DNA from: Stenotrophomonas panacihumi
Lineage (GTDB): Bacteria > Pseudomonadota > Gammaproteobacteria > Xanthomonadales > Xanthomonadaceae
Length of the DNA stretch: 35,062 nt
Assembly (NCBI RefSeq): GCF_001431645.1
Contig: NZ_LLXU01000116.1
Span: 1-35,062 of the forward strand
Reading direction: 5' to 3'
Positions within the stretch are counted from its first letter, which is position 1. The number at the start of each line of letters is the position of its first letter. Made by a program: the position numbers and the translations under genes. This document shows positions 11,100 to 22,257 of the stretch, in pieces. Under the pieces are notes generated by a model. That model saw only the letters and a program-made list of their open reading frames with translations. It was not told the origin of the DNA and made no database searches.

Positions 11100-11312
11100 A
11101 TGAGCCAAGCTGTGTTTCCCCATGCCGCGGATAGCCGAATGGTGCTTGCCGCGAATTTCCGCAAGTACGGCAACGGGCCGGATTTCTGGGACGCTTATCA
11201 GCGGCTGCTGGATGCCGCGACCGGCGGACGCGAGGTCAAGGCGCAGGCCGCCAACGAGCTCGCGCTGCTCGCCCAGGAAATGGGCATCCTCAAGGCGGCC
11301 CAGCTGCTTTAA
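11100..11312 (+). CDS. Hypothetical small protein (70 aa)
   Basis: A 70-residue soluble protein starting at the ATG at 11100, chosen because a strong AAGGAGG lies 8 bases upstream. The C-terminal half is strongly helical and alanine-rich (LLDAATGGREVKAQAANEL, ALLAQEMGILKAAQLL). No known domain is visible to me. It follows the 126-residue hypothetical gene with a 69-base gap, and its stop codon overlaps the stop of a 32-residue ORF on the other strand. The good ribosome binding site argues that it is translated. Confidence 0.6.
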   Translation: MSQAVFPHAADSRMVLAANFRKYGNGPDFWDAYQRLLDAATGGREVKAQAANELALLAQEMGILKAAQLL

Positions 11313-11407
11313 CGAGCCAGATGGTCGGCGATCAACAGCAATACGGCCACGTAGATGCCCACCATCAAGATCTTGATGGGGCGTTCGAACGCCCGGATGA
11401 AGTGCAT
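11309..11407 (-). CDS. Putative 32-aa single-pass membrane protein
   Basis: Read on the minus strand, an ATG at 11407 follows GGACAGGAGCA, giving a good AGGAG ribosome binding site. The product is 32 residues: a short basic amphipathic start (MHFIRAFERPIK) and one hydrophobic segment (ILMVGIYVAVLLLIA) ending in DHLAR. It ends with TAA at 11311-11309, overlapping by four bases the TAA of the 70-residue gene on the plus strand. A TTGACA hexamer (TGTCAA on plus, 11466-11471) lies upstream, without a clear -10 at the usual distance. Small proteins of this design often modulate membrane complexes, but nothing in the sequence says which. Confidence 0.55.
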   Translation of the reverse strand: MHFIRAFERPIKILMVGIYVAVLLLIADHLAR

Positions 11408-11699
11408 TGCTCCTGTCCCTGAACCCCCGTTAAGTAATGTTATCGTGGTGTGAAGCCGGGATTTGTGTCAATCGCTGACACGCGAGTGGGCGCCGCTGCG
11501 CGCAACGGTGTGCGAACGCCTGCCTGCAAGGTGCTCTCGTGGATCGGGGGCCGGTGGCCATGAAGAATGCGCGGATGCCATCTAATGGCGACAAAGACAG
11601 GGCTGCCCGATTCAGGAGGCTTGCATTCCTGCGCCATGTCCTGAAAAATATCGGACTCGCTTCGGTGCCGGCAGTTGTGCGGCCCGGGACGGTTTCAGT
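11408..11699 (+). other. Non-coding spacer before tRNA-His
   Basis: About 290 bases with no supportable gene. The open frame from 11539 runs straight through tRNA-His and is rejected. TTGCAT (11621-11626) followed by an A-rich AAAAAT (11644-11649) at 17 bases may be the tRNA-His promoter, but the match is poor. The 5' end would contain the promoter of the 32-residue minus-strand ORF. Confidence 0.4.
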
Positions 11700-11777
11700 G
11701 GTGGCTGTAGCTCAGTTGGTTAGAGTACTGGATTGTGATTCCAGTGGTCGGGGGTTCGAATCCCCTCAGCCACCCCA
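11700..11777 (+). tRNA. tRNA-His (anticodon GTG)
   Basis: Acceptor GTGGCTG/CAGCCAC, anticodon stem CTGGA/TCCAG with loop TTGTGAT, encoded CCA. The base before position 1 is G (11700), opposite discriminator C (11774), giving the extra G-1:C73 pair that identifies tRNA-His. Confidence 0.96.
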
Positions 11778-11806
11778 CTGATTCAAGCCTGACGCTTCGC
11801 AGGGTG

Positions 11807-11835
11807 TTGCAACGAAGCAAAAGCGCATATAGAAT
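11807..11835 (+). promoter_or_regulatory. Promoter for tRNA-Lys
   Basis: TTGCAA (11807-11812) and TAGAAT (11830-11835) with a 17-base spacer, 16 bases before tRNA-Lys. This suggests that tRNA-Lys has its own promoter in addition to readthrough from tRNA-His. Confidence 0.6.
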
Positions 11836-11851
11836 GCGCAGCTCAGTTTCA

Positions 11852-11927
11852 GGGCCGTTAGCTCAGTTGGTAGAGCAGTTGACTCTTAATCAATAGGTCC
11901 AAGGTTCGAATCCTTGACGGCCCACCA
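11852..11927 (+). tRNA. tRNA-Lys (anticodon CTT)
   Basis: 76-base cloverleaf: acceptor GGGCCGT/ACGGCCC, anticodon stem GTTGA/TCAAT with loop CTCTTAA, encoded CCA. Confidence 0.95.
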
Positions 11928-11932
11928 AAAAG

Positions 11933-11964
11933 AAAGGCACCCGCTTCGGCGGGTGCCTTTTTCT
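11933..11964 (+). terminator. Intrinsic terminator after tRNA-Lys
   Basis: GGCACCCGC / GCGGGTGCC (11936-11944, 11949-11957) closed by a TTCG tetraloop, flanked by AAA and a run of five T. Confidence 0.9.
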
Positions 11965-12021
11965 TTGCCGGTTGCCCTGCAACAATGGCCCGGCGCCGAC
12001 CCGATGCGGGCGCGCCGCGAA

Positions 12022-12106
<85 letters not shown>

Positions 12107-12120
12107 TCTGCGGGCCGCGC

Positions 12121-12143
12121 GGCGGCCGCTGGCAGCGGCCGCC
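12121..12143 (+). terminator. GC-rich hairpin after tRNA-Leu
   Basis: A perfect 10-base stem GGCGGCCGCT / AGCGGCCGCC with loop GGC, 14 bases after tRNA-Leu and ahead of tig. No T tract follows, so it may be a weak or factor-assisted terminator or a 3' processing barrier. Confidence 0.4.
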
Positions 12144-12240
12144 GGAATCGGCGAAACTAGCCGGCTCAGGCGTTCTGCGCCTTCCTCAACCCGCTCAATC
12201 ATTTCGTGCCGACCGGGGCTGGTCGGTGGCAGGAGTCAAA

Positions 12241-13536
12241 ATGCAAGCTTCGATCGAATCCACCGGCAACCTGGAACGCCGCCTGACCTTCACCCTGCCG
12301 GAGGAGCGCCTGGAGTCCCACATCGGCGGCCGCCTGAGCGAGATCGCGCGCACCGCGCGCATCAAGGGTTTCCGTCCGGGCAAGGTGCCTGCCAAGGTGA
12401 TCGAACAGCGCTTCGGGCCGCAGGTCCGTGCCGAGGCGATGGACGGCCTGCTGCGCGAAACCTTCGAGTCGGCGATCCGCGAGCATTCGCTGCGCCTGGC
12501 CGGCAACCCGCGCATCGACAAGGCGGGCGAGGGCGAGTTCGACTTCGTCGCCACCTTCGAGGTGGTGCCGGAATTCGGCGAGATCGACGTGGCCAAGCTC
12601 AACGTCATCCGCCACACCGCGGAAGTGACCGACGCCGACATCGATCAGATGATCGAGAACCTGCGCCTGCAGCGCCGTACCTGGCAGCCGGTTGAGCGCG
12701 GCGCCAAGGAAGGTGACCTGGTCGCGCTGGAAACCTGGTCGCAGGCCGGCGACGAGCGCCTGCCGGCCGAGGGCGTGGAGCGTGGCTCCTCGATCCTGGG
12801 TTCGGGCGTGATGTTCGACCAGATCGAGAAGGGCCTGGAAGGCCTGGCCAAGGGCGAGGAGAAGACCCTGACGGTCGACTTCCCGGCCGACTGGCGCGTG
12901 CCGCAGCTGGCCGGCAAGTCGGTGCAGGTGCACGTGAAGGCCGTCGAGGTCTCCGAGCCGGTGCTGCCGGAAGTCAACAAGGAGTTCATCAAGAGCTTCG
13001 GCGTGAAGAACGGCGAGGCCGAGCAGTTCCGCGCCGACATCCGCTCCAACCTGGAGCGCGAGCTCAAGGGCGCGCTGATGAACCGCCTGCGTCGCGAGGT
13101 CGGCGAGCAGCTGATCGCCGCCTACGCCCACGTCGAGCTGCCGCCGCGCCTGGTCGAAAACGAGGCCCGCGGCATGCTGTTGCAGCAGGTCGAGCAGATG
13201 CGCCGCGCCGGCCGTGACCCGGGCCAGCCGCCGGCCGATGCCCACCAGGGCTTCATGGACGCCGCTTCCAAGCGCGTGCTGGTCGGCCTGCTGGTCGGCG
13301 AGGTCGCCCGCACCCACCAGCTGCGCCTGGACCCGAAGCGGGTGAACGAGACCCTGCGCCTGATCGCTTCGACCTACGAAGAGCCGGAGCAGGTCATTGA
13401 GATGTACCGCAACGACCCCCAGTTGATGGGCAGCCTCCAGAACCGCGTGATGGAAGAGCAGGTGATCGACTGGATCGCCGAGCGCGCCCAGCACACCGAG
13501 CAGGGCCTGTCGTTCCAGGAAGCTATCCGCAATTGA
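12241..13536 (+). CDS. tig: Trigger factor (ribosome-associated chaperone)
   Basis: Ribosome-docking chaperone and peptidyl-prolyl isomerase meeting nascent chains at the exit tunnel. The 431-residue protein has the ribosome-binding signature GFRPGKVP at 43-50, a central FKBP-like domain (about 160-245, including [22 protein letters not shown]), and the helical C-terminal chaperone arms. The ATG at 12241 is supported by AGGAG at 12231-12235; the open frame further upstream only reads through tRNA-Leu. clpP follows 41 bases downstream without a terminator, the classical tig-clpP-clpX arrangement, so folding and degradation of new proteins are probably co-expressed. Confidence 0.97.
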   Translation: MQASIESTGNLERRLTFTLPEERLESHIGGRLSEIARTARIKGFRPGKVPAKVIEQRFGPQVRAEAMDGLLRETFESAIREHSLRLAGNPRIDKAGEGEFDFVATFEVVPEFGEIDVAKLNVIRHTAEVTDADIDQMIENLRLQRRTWQPVERGAKEGDLVALETWSQAGDERLPAEGVERGSSILGSGVMFDQIEKGLEGLAKGEEKTLTVDFPADWRVPQLAGKSVQVHVKAVEVSEPVLPEVNKEFIKSFGVKNGEAEQFRADIRSNLERELKGALMNRLRREVGEQLIAAYAHVELPPRLVENEARGMLLQQVEQMRRAGRDPGQPPADAHQGFMDAASKRVLVGLLVGEVARTHQLRLDPKRVNETLRLIASTYEEPEQVIEMYRNDPQLMGSLQNRVMEEQVIDWIAERAQHTEQGLSFQEAIRN

Positions 13537-13577
13537 CCCGGGTGCCGGCGCAGGTCGGTGCCACAACAGGAAGACCG

Positions 13578-14204
13578 ATGAGCATTGAGACCAAAGCCCT
13601 GAACCTGGTGCCGATGGTGGTCGAGCAGACCAGCCGCGGCGAGCGCGCCTACGACATCTACTCGCGCCTGTTGAAAGAGCGGCTGATCTTCCTGGTCGGC
13701 CCGATCGACGACCACGTCGCCAACGTGGTCATCGCCCAGCTGCTGTTCCTGGAAGCGGAGAACCCGGAAAAGGACATCAGCATCTACATCAACTCGCCCG
13801 GCGGCGTGGTCACTGCCGGCATGGCGATCTACGACACCATGCAGTACATCAAGCCGGACGTGAGCACCATCTGCGTCGGCCAGGCGGCCTCCATGGGCGC
13901 CCTGCTGCTGGCTGCGGGCGCGGCCGGCAAGCGTTATGCGCTGCCGAATTCGCGCGTGATGATCCACCAGCCGCTGGGTGGCTTCCAGGGCCAGGCCACG
14001 GATATCGACATCCACGCCCGCGAGATCCTGACCCTGCGTTCGCGCCTGAACGAGGTGCTGGCCAAGCACACCGGCCAGTCGCTGGAGACCATCGCGCGCG
14101 ATACCGAGCGCGACAACTTCAAGAGCGCGGTGGATGCCCAGGCCTATGGCCTGGTCGACCAGGTCCTGGAGCGTCGCCCGGACGAGTCGATCCAGGCGGG
14201 CTGA
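13578..14204 (+). CDS. clpP: ATP-dependent Clp protease proteolytic subunit
   Basis: Serine protease that forms the double-heptamer chamber used by ClpX (and ClpA where present). The 208-residue product has the catalytic triad Ser105 (GQAASMGA), His130 (RVMIHQP) and Asp179 (TERDN), together with the INSPGG substrate strand. The short N-terminal [12 protein letters not shown] is the usual propeptide and axial-loop region. The start at 13578 aligns with known ClpP; a 15-residue extension to 13533 is non-homologous. It lies between tig and clpX in the standard order. Confidence 0.98.
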   Translation: MSIETKALNLVPMVVEQTSRGERAYDIYSRLLKERLIFLVGPIDDHVANVVIAQLLFLEAENPEKDISIYINSPGGVVTAGMAIYDTMQYIKPDVSTICVGQAASMGALLLAAGAAGKRYALPNSRVMIHQPLGGFQGQATDIDIHAREILTLRSRLNEVLAKHTGQSLETIARDTERDNFKSAVDAQAYGLVDQVLERRPDESIQAG

Positions 14205-14248
14205 GCCTTGCGTTTGACCGCCAAGGCACGGAAATCCAAGGCAAAACC

Positions 14249-14294
14249 TGCGGGGTCGGGGTGGACTTTCGTCCTCCCGACCCTGTGCTATTCT
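14249..14294 (+). promoter_or_regulatory. Hairpin and possible promoter between clpP and clpX
   Basis: A long stem with outer arms GGGTCGGG and CCCGACCC and inner GGAC/GTCC closing a TTTC loop (about 14252-14284) sits upstream of TATTCT (14289-14294), a possible -10 for clpX about 48 bases before its start. No good -35 and no T tract is seen, so the element could equally be an mRNA stabiliser or a partial terminator. Confidence 0.35.
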
Positions 14295-14341
14295 CGAATC
14301 GAACCCCCGGTCACCGGGTGGGGCAACTGGGTAACAGAAGC

Positions 14342-15634
<1,293 letters not shown>

Positions 15635-15688
15635 GGCCGGGCGGACCCTTGGGCAACTATCTGAAGCCAAAGGGTTTCCCCGAATCCA

Positions 15689-15717
15689 CTTGCAAGGTTC
15701 ATCCAATGGCCCCATAA
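15689..15717 (+). promoter_or_regulatory. Sigma-32 (heat-shock) promoter for lon
   Basis: CTTGCAA (15689-15695) and CCCCATAA (15710-15717) are separated by 14 bases, a close match to the RpoH consensus CTTGAAA / CCCCATnT at the right spacing. Initiation is expected near 15724, about 50 bases before lon. The -10 element is the 5' arm and loop of the clpX terminator. Confidence 0.72.
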
Positions 15718-15736
15718 CGGGGCCATTGGCTTTTTT
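15703..15736 (+). terminator. Intrinsic terminator of clpX
   Basis: CCAATGGCCCC / GGGGCCATTGG (15703-15713, 15719-15729) with an ATAAC loop, followed by C and six T. It overlaps the sigma-32 promoter of lon. Confidence 0.9.
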
Positions 15737-15772
15737 AGCCCCCGAAAAACCGCATTCCCCGTGGAGCCCCCA

Positions 15773-18253
<2,481 letters not shown>

Positions 18254-18285
18254 CCAAGCAGGTCAATGTGACCCGAAAATGGCTG

Positions 18286-18310
18286 AAAACCCGCGCCGTT
18301 ATTGGGTTTT
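18286..18310 (+). terminator. Possible weak terminator of lon
   Basis: AAAACCC / GGGTTTT (18286-18292, 18304-18310) with an 11-base loop, ending in four T. The stem is short but lies 33 bases after the lon stop and just before the hupB promoter. Confidence 0.4.
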
Positions 18311-18313
18311 AGG

Positions 18314-18342
18314 TTGCGTGGGTAGGGGCTCGCTGGTATAAA
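18314..18342 (+). promoter_or_regulatory. Promoter of hupB
   Basis: TTGCGT (18314-18319), 17-base spacer, TATAAA (18337-18342). Strong -10 and ideal spacing; transcription should start near 18349, giving a leader of about 112 bases before hupB. Confidence 0.72.
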
Positions 18343-18461
18343 AGCACGACTCGCGGAGCTGCCTTGAAGGCGTGCTGGGCGATACGAAATGTGGTCGCGG
18401 TCGCCTTGGAAGGGGCCGCGATTGTCGATTCCGCGGCGAGACCGCAAAAGGAGTTCAAAGA

Positions 18462-18734
18462 ATGAATAAAACCGAATTGATCGATGGCGTTGCCGCTGCT
18501 GCTGACATCTCCAAGGCTGAAGCTGGTCGCGCCGTCGACGCGGTCGTCAGCGAAATCACCAAGGCCCTCAAGAAGGGCGACTCCGTGACCCTGGTGGGCT
18601 TCGGTACGTTCCAGGTCCGCGCCCGTGCCGAGCGCACCGGCCGTAACCCGAAGACCGGCGACACCATCAAGATCGCCGCTTCGAAAAATCCTTCCTTCAA
18701 GGCTGGTAAAGCGCTGAAGGATGCCGTAAACTAA
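18462..18734 (+). CDS. hupB: DNA-binding protein HU-beta
   Basis: Small basic histone-like protein that dimerises and bends DNA. The 90-residue sequence [18 protein letters not shown] through the beta-arm [12 protein letters not shown] and the closing [17 protein letters not shown] is typical HU. The ATG at 18462 has AAAAGGAG upstream. The gene lies downstream of lon, the usual position of hupB in gammaproteobacteria. Only 11 bases separate its stop from tRNA-Val, with no terminator between, so the mRNA must run into the tRNA genes. Codon use is adapted (less third-position GC than neighbours), consistent with high expression. Confidence 0.97.
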   Translation: MNKTELIDGVAAAADISKAEAGRAVDAVVSEITKALKKGDSVTLVGFGTFQVRARAERTGRNPKTGDTIKIAASKNPSFKAGKALKDAVN

Positions 18735-18745
18735 TCGACTCGCTG

Positions 18746-18820
18746 GGGTGCTTAGCTCAGCGGTAGAGCGTCTCCTTTACACGGAGAGGGTCGGGGGTTC
18801 GAAACCCTCAGCACCCACCA
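18746..18820 (+). tRNA. tRNA-Val (anticodon TAC)
   Basis: 75-base cloverleaf: acceptor GGGTGCT/AGCACCC, anticodon stem TCTCC/GGAGA with loop TTTACAC, encoded CCA. Begins 11 bases after the hupB stop. Confidence 0.96.
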
Positions 18821-18848
18821 AAGCACCACTGCAAAAGTTTTGATGTGC

Positions 18849-18925
18849 GGAGCGGTAGTTCAGCTGGTTAGAATGCTGGCCTGTCACGCCGGAGGTCGCG
18901 GGTTCGAGTCCCGTCCGCTCCGCCA
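18849..18925 (+). tRNA. tRNA-Asp (anticodon GTC), copy 1
   Basis: 77-base cloverleaf: acceptor GGAGCGG/CCGCTCC, anticodon stem CTGGC/GCCGG with loop CTGTCAC, encoded CCA. 28 bases after tRNA-Val. Confidence 0.96.
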
Positions 18926-18932
18926 GTTACAT

Positions 18933-18966
18933 CGAAGCCCCTGAGAGATCGGGGGCTTCGCTTTCT
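18933..18966 (+). terminator. Terminator after first tRNA-Asp
   Basis: CGAAGCCCC / GGGGCTTCG (18933-18941, 18952-18960) with a 10-base loop followed by CTTTCT. A moderate intrinsic terminator; some readthrough into the second tRNA-Asp is likely. Confidence 0.65.
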
Positions 18967-19004
18967 CCGAAGTGATTCGAAGAAGGCACACGGTTTGAAA
19001 ATGC

Positions 19005-19081
19005 GGAGCGGTAGTTCAGCTGGTTAGAATGCTGGCCTGTCACGCCGGAGGTCGCGGGTTCGAGTCCCGTCCGCTCCGCCA
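19005..19081 (+). tRNA. tRNA-Asp (anticodon GTC), copy 2
   Basis: Base-for-base identical to the copy at 18849-18925 over all 77 positions, including the encoded CCA. Confidence 0.96.
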
Positions 19082-19089
19082 TTCATCCG

Positions 19090-19121
19090 AGCCCCCTGCG
19101 AAAGCAGGGGGCTTTTTTTTT
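19090..19121 (+). terminator. Strong intrinsic terminator after second tRNA-Asp
   Basis: AGCCCCCTGC / GCAGGGGGCT (19090-19099, 19104-19113) with a GAAA tetraloop and nine T. It ends the hupB-tRNA transcript. Confidence 0.92.
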
Positions 19122-19206
19122 GCCCAAAACAAGCCGCTTTTGACCTCCGTTCCGTCGCGCGATAGCCCATGCGTGCCGCACGCAAGAAAGCCAAACCCCG
19201 CCCCCG

Positions 19207-19236
19207 TTGGGAGCCAGCCCCCGAAGCAGTTACACT
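19207..19236 (+). promoter_or_regulatory. Candidate promoter of ppiD
   Basis: TTGGGA (19207-19212), 18-base spacer, TACACT (19231-19236), 34 bases before the ppiD start. Each hexamer matches four of six consensus positions. Confidence 0.42.
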
Positions 19237-19269
19237 GGCCAGCTCGCCCATAGGCCCCGATTCGTCCCA

Positions 19270-21246
19270 ATGCTGCAGAAACTCCGCGACAAGACCTCTG
19301 GCTGGATCGTCACCCTGATCATGGGGTTGCTGATGATCCCGTTCCTGTTCGTCATCGACAGCAGCTACCTCGGCGGCATGGGCGCCAACGACGTCGCCCG
19401 CGTGCAGGCCCCGCCGAAGTGGTGGACCTCCGCCCCCTCGTGGTGGCCGGCCTCGCTGCTGTGGCAGCACCGCGACATCAGCACCGCGCAGTTCCGCGAG
19501 CGCTTCGAGCAGGTGCGCATGCAGACCCGCCAGCAGCAGGGCGAGAACTTCGACGCGCAGCGCTTCGAATCCACCGAAAACAAGCTTGCCGCGCTCGACC
19601 AGCTGGTCGACGAGGAAGTCGCGCGCCTAGCCTCCGAACGCGCCGGCGTGGTGGTGAGCGATGAAGCCGTGCGCAATACCATCGCCAGCATTCCGGGCTT
19701 CCAGACCAACGGCAAGTTCGATCCGGCCGTCTACCGCGAACAGCTTGCGCGCGGCCTGCCGGCCCGCACGCCGGCGCAGTTCGAGCAGCTCGTGCGCGAC
19801 AGCCTGCAGCAGTCGCTGATCCCTTCGGCGATCGCCACCTCCGCGTTCTCCAGCAAGGCCGATTTCGAGCGTGCGATTCGCCTGATGGGCGAGACCCGCG
19901 ACGTCACCCTCGGCGTGCTGCCGCAGCAGGAAATGGACACCGCGCCGGTCAGCGACGAACAGGCCAAGCAGTGGTACGACGCGCACCCGGCCGATTTCCG
20001 CCAGCCGGAAATGGTCACCATCGAGTTCGTCGAGCTCAACGGCGCCAACCTGCCGGCCGCCCAGGCCGCCGACGAGGCGACGCTGCGCAAGCGCTATGAA
20101 GAAGAGAAGTCGCGCTTCGTCGATGCCGAGCAGCGCCAGGCTTCGCACATCCTGATCGCCGTGCCGGCGAACGCCGATGCCGCCGCGCAGAAGGCCGCTG
20201 AAGCGAAGGCCAGCAAGATCGCCGCCGAAGCGCGCCAGCCGGGCGCGGATTTCGCCGCGCTGGCCAAGGCCAATTCGGACGACCCGGGCTCCAAGGACGC
20301 CGGTGGCGACCTGGGCTGGGTCGAGAAGGGCGTGATGGTCAAGGCGTTCGAGGACGCGGTGTTCGCCGCCAAGCCGGACGAGATCGTCGGCCCGGTGAAG
20401 TCCGAGTTCGGTTACCACATCATTGTCGTGCGCGGCACCAAGGGCGGGCAGGGCAAGTCGTTCGAGGAAGTGCGCGACCAGCTCGCCGCCGAGCAGCTCA
20501 AGGCCGATGCCGACAAGACCTACGCCGACCAGAGCGGCAAGCTGGTCGACCTGGTGATGAAGAACCCGACCGAACTGGCCGGCGCCGCGAAGGAAATGAA
20601 CCTGCCGGTGCAGACGCTCGGCCCGTTCTCGCGCGCCGACGCCAGTGGCATTGCCGCCAACCCGGCCGTGCAGCGCGTGGTGTTCTCCGAGGCCGCCATC
20701 CAGGACGGCACCGTCAGCGACCCGATCGAGCTGGCGCCGAACCACAGCGTGCTGGTGCGCGTCACCCAGCACAGCGCCGAGCAGACCCTGCCGCTGGACA
20801 AGGTGCGTGAGCGCGTGGTCGCCGCCGTGCAGGCTGATCGCACCAATCAGGCGGCTGCCAAGCAGGCCGAAGCGCTGGTCGAGCGCCTGCGCAAGGGCGA
20901 AACGCTGGAAGCCATCGCGCCGGCCGCGCAGCTGCAGGTCAGCCCGCTGCCGACCCTGCAGCGCGGCATGCCGATGCCGACCGCCGCGGCCAACCGCGTG
21001 TTCTTCGCCGCGCCGGTGCCGGCCGAAGGCAAGCCTTCGGTGGGCAAGGTCGAGCTGGCTACCGGCCGCTATGCCGTATTCCTGGTCAACAAGGTCACCC
21101 CGGGCGACCTGACCAAGCTGCCGCCGGGCCAGTTGGAGACGCTGCAGGGCCAGTTCGCCGGCATGCAGGGCGAGGCCGCGCAGCGCGCCTGGCTGGAAGC
21201 GGTGCGCAAGCAGTTCAAGATCACCATCCACGAGGCGCAGCTGTAA
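19270..21246 (+). CDS. ppiD: Periplasmic folding chaperone/isomerase PpiD
   Basis: Inner-membrane-anchored chaperone at the Sec translocon exit that helps newly exported proteins fold. The 658-residue protein starts at the ATG at 19270 ([12 protein letters not shown]); one N-terminal membrane segment ([18 protein letters not shown], about 12-30) leaves the rest in the periplasm. A SurA-like N domain with a [19 protein letters not shown] stretch is followed by a parvulin (PPIC) domain at about 290-395 (ASHILIAVP ... [10 protein letters not shown] ... FGYHIIVV) and a long C-terminal helical region. It is slightly longer than E. coli PpiD (623). Position downstream of lon and hupB is as in E. 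coli, here with tRNA genes in between. Confidence 0.93.
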   Translation: MLQKLRDKTSGWIVTLIMGLLMIPFLFVIDSSYLGGMGANDVARVQAPPKWWTSAPSWWPASLLWQHRDISTAQFRERFEQVRMQTRQQQGENFDAQRFESTENKLAALDQLVDEEVARLASERAGVVVSDEAVRNTIASIPGFQTNGKFDPAVYREQLARGLPARTPAQFEQLVRDSLQQSLIPSAIATSAFSSKADFERAIRLMGETRDVTLGVLPQQEMDTAPVSDEQAKQWYDAHPADFRQPEMVTIEFVELNGANLPAAQAADEATLRKRYEEEKSRFVDAEQRQASHILIAVPANADAAAQKAAEAKASKIAAEARQPGADFAALAKANSDDPGSKDAGGDLGWVEKGVMVKAFEDAVFAAKPDEIVGPVKSEFGYHIIVVRGTKGGQGKSFEEVRDQLAAEQLKADADKTYADQSGKLVDLVMKNPTELAGAAKEMNLPVQTLGPFSRADASGIAANPAVQRVVFSEAAIQDGTVSDPIELAPNHSVLVRVTQHSAEQTLPLDKVRERVVAAVQADRTNQAAAKQAEALVERLRKGETLEAIAPAAQLQVSPLPTLQRGMPMPTAAANRVFFAAPVPAEGKPSVGKVELATGRYAVFLVNKVTPGDLTKLPPGQLETLQGQFAGMQGEAAQRAWLEAVRKQFKITIHEAQL

Positions 21247-21271
21247 GGCGGGCGTCGCGTTCCGGTGGAAG

Positions 21272-21302
21272 AAAAAGCCCGGCGGATGCCGGGCTTTTTT
21301 TT
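21272..21302 (+). terminator. Intrinsic terminator of ppiD
   Basis: AAAAAGCCCGGC / GCCGGGCTTTTT (21272-21283, 21288-21299) with a GGAT loop and a T run to 21302. Confidence 0.93.
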
Positions 21303-21325
21303 ATCCCTCCGCGCCAACGTCGGCC

Positions 21326-21358
21326 ACGAAAAAGCCCGGCTTTCGCCGGGCTTTTCGT
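21326..21358 (-). terminator. Intrinsic terminator of fabI
   Basis: Read on the minus strand, ACGAAAAGCCCGGC pairs with GCCGGGCTTTTTCGT around a GAAA loop (21326-21358). It faces the ppiD terminator and uses the same AAAGCCCGGC stem core. Confidence 0.88.
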
Positions 21359-21377
21359 CAACGCGGGAACGCGGGCC

Positions 21378-22172
21378 TCAGCCCACGTCATCCAGGCCGG
21401 TCATGCCGAGGATGTTGTAGCCGGCATCGACGTAGGTGACTTCGCCGGTGACGCCCGCGGCCAGGTCCGAGCACAGGAACGCGCCGACGTTGCCGACGTC
21501 CTCGATGGTGACAGTCCGACGCAGCGGCGCGTACTGCTCCACGTGGCCGAGGATCTTGCGGAAGCTGCCGATGCCCGAGGCGGCCAGCGTCTTGATCGGG
21601 CCGGCCGAGATCGCGTTGACGCGGATGCCTTCGGCGCCGAGGTTCAGCGCCAGGTAGCGCACGGTGGCTTCCAGGCTGGCCTTGGCCACGCCCATGACGT
21701 TGTAGTTCGGCAGCGCGCGTTCGGCGCCCAGGTAGCTCAGCGTCAGCACCGAACTCTGGTGGCCGGTCAGCAGCGGGCGCGCGGCCTTGGTCAGCGCGGC
21801 CAGCGAGTAGGCCGAGATGTCCTGCGCGATGCGGAAGCCTTCGCGGTCCAGGCCGTCGAGGAAGCCGCCGGCCAGCGCTTCGCGCGGGGCGAAGGCGATC
21901 GCGTGGACGAGGATGTCCAGGCGGTCCCAGCGCTTGCCGAGCTCATCGAAGCAGGCCTGGATCTGGGCGTCGTCGGCCACGTCCAGCGGCAGCACGATGT
22001 CGCTGCCGAACTGCTCGGCGGCTTTCTGCACGCGCGACTTCAGCTTCTCGTTCTGGTAGGTGAACGCCAGTTCGGCGCCTTCGCGGTGCATGGCCTCGGC
22101 GATGCCGCTGGCGATGGAACGTTCGCTGGCGATGCCGGTGATGAGGGCGCGCTTGCCTTGCAGGAAACCCAT
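21378..22172 (-). CDS. fabI: Enoyl-[acyl-carrier-protein] reductase (NADH) FabI
   Basis: Last step of each fatty-acid elongation cycle, reducing enoyl-ACP with NADH. The 264-residue short-chain dehydrogenase begins [13 protein letters not shown] at the ATG at 22172; a GTG at 22184 would add four residues but lacks a ribosome binding site. Cofactor loop [13 protein letters not shown] and the catalytic Tyr147, Tyr157 and Lys164 ([19 protein letters not shown]) are intact, with the tyrosine spacing specific to FabI. Residue 93, Gly in E. coli FabI and known from triclosan and diazaborine resistance, is Ala here (HAIAFAP). It is convergent with ppiD and follows mltD on the same strand after 85 bases. 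Confidence 0.96.
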   Translation of the reverse strand: MGFLQGKRALITGIASERSIASGIAEAMHREGAELAFTYQNEKLKSRVQKAAEQFGSDIVLPLDVADDAQIQACFDELGKRWDRLDILVHAIAFAPREALAGGFLDGLDREGFRIAQDISAYSLAALTKAARPLLTGHQSSVLTLSYLGAERALPNYNVMGVAKASLEATVRYLALNLGAEGIRVNAISAGPIKTLAASGIGSFRKILGHVEQYAPLRRTVTIEDVGNVGAFLCSDLAAGVTGEVTYVDAGYNILGMTGLDDVG

Positions 22173-22257
22173 TTCGTTACTCACAGTGTTGAGTGATCGC
22201 CGTAGTGTGCCACGAATGGCCGGATTTCCGTACGGTTGACGGGTGATCCGGATGGCG

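Noticed and set aside
10517..11780. Integrated element using tRNA-Arg as attachment site
   Set aside because: No integrase gene, and no second copy of the tRNA-Arg 3' end was found downstream.
11539..11781. 80-codon plus-strand frame
   Set aside because: It reads through the whole of tRNA-His and has no ribosome binding site or recognisable composition.
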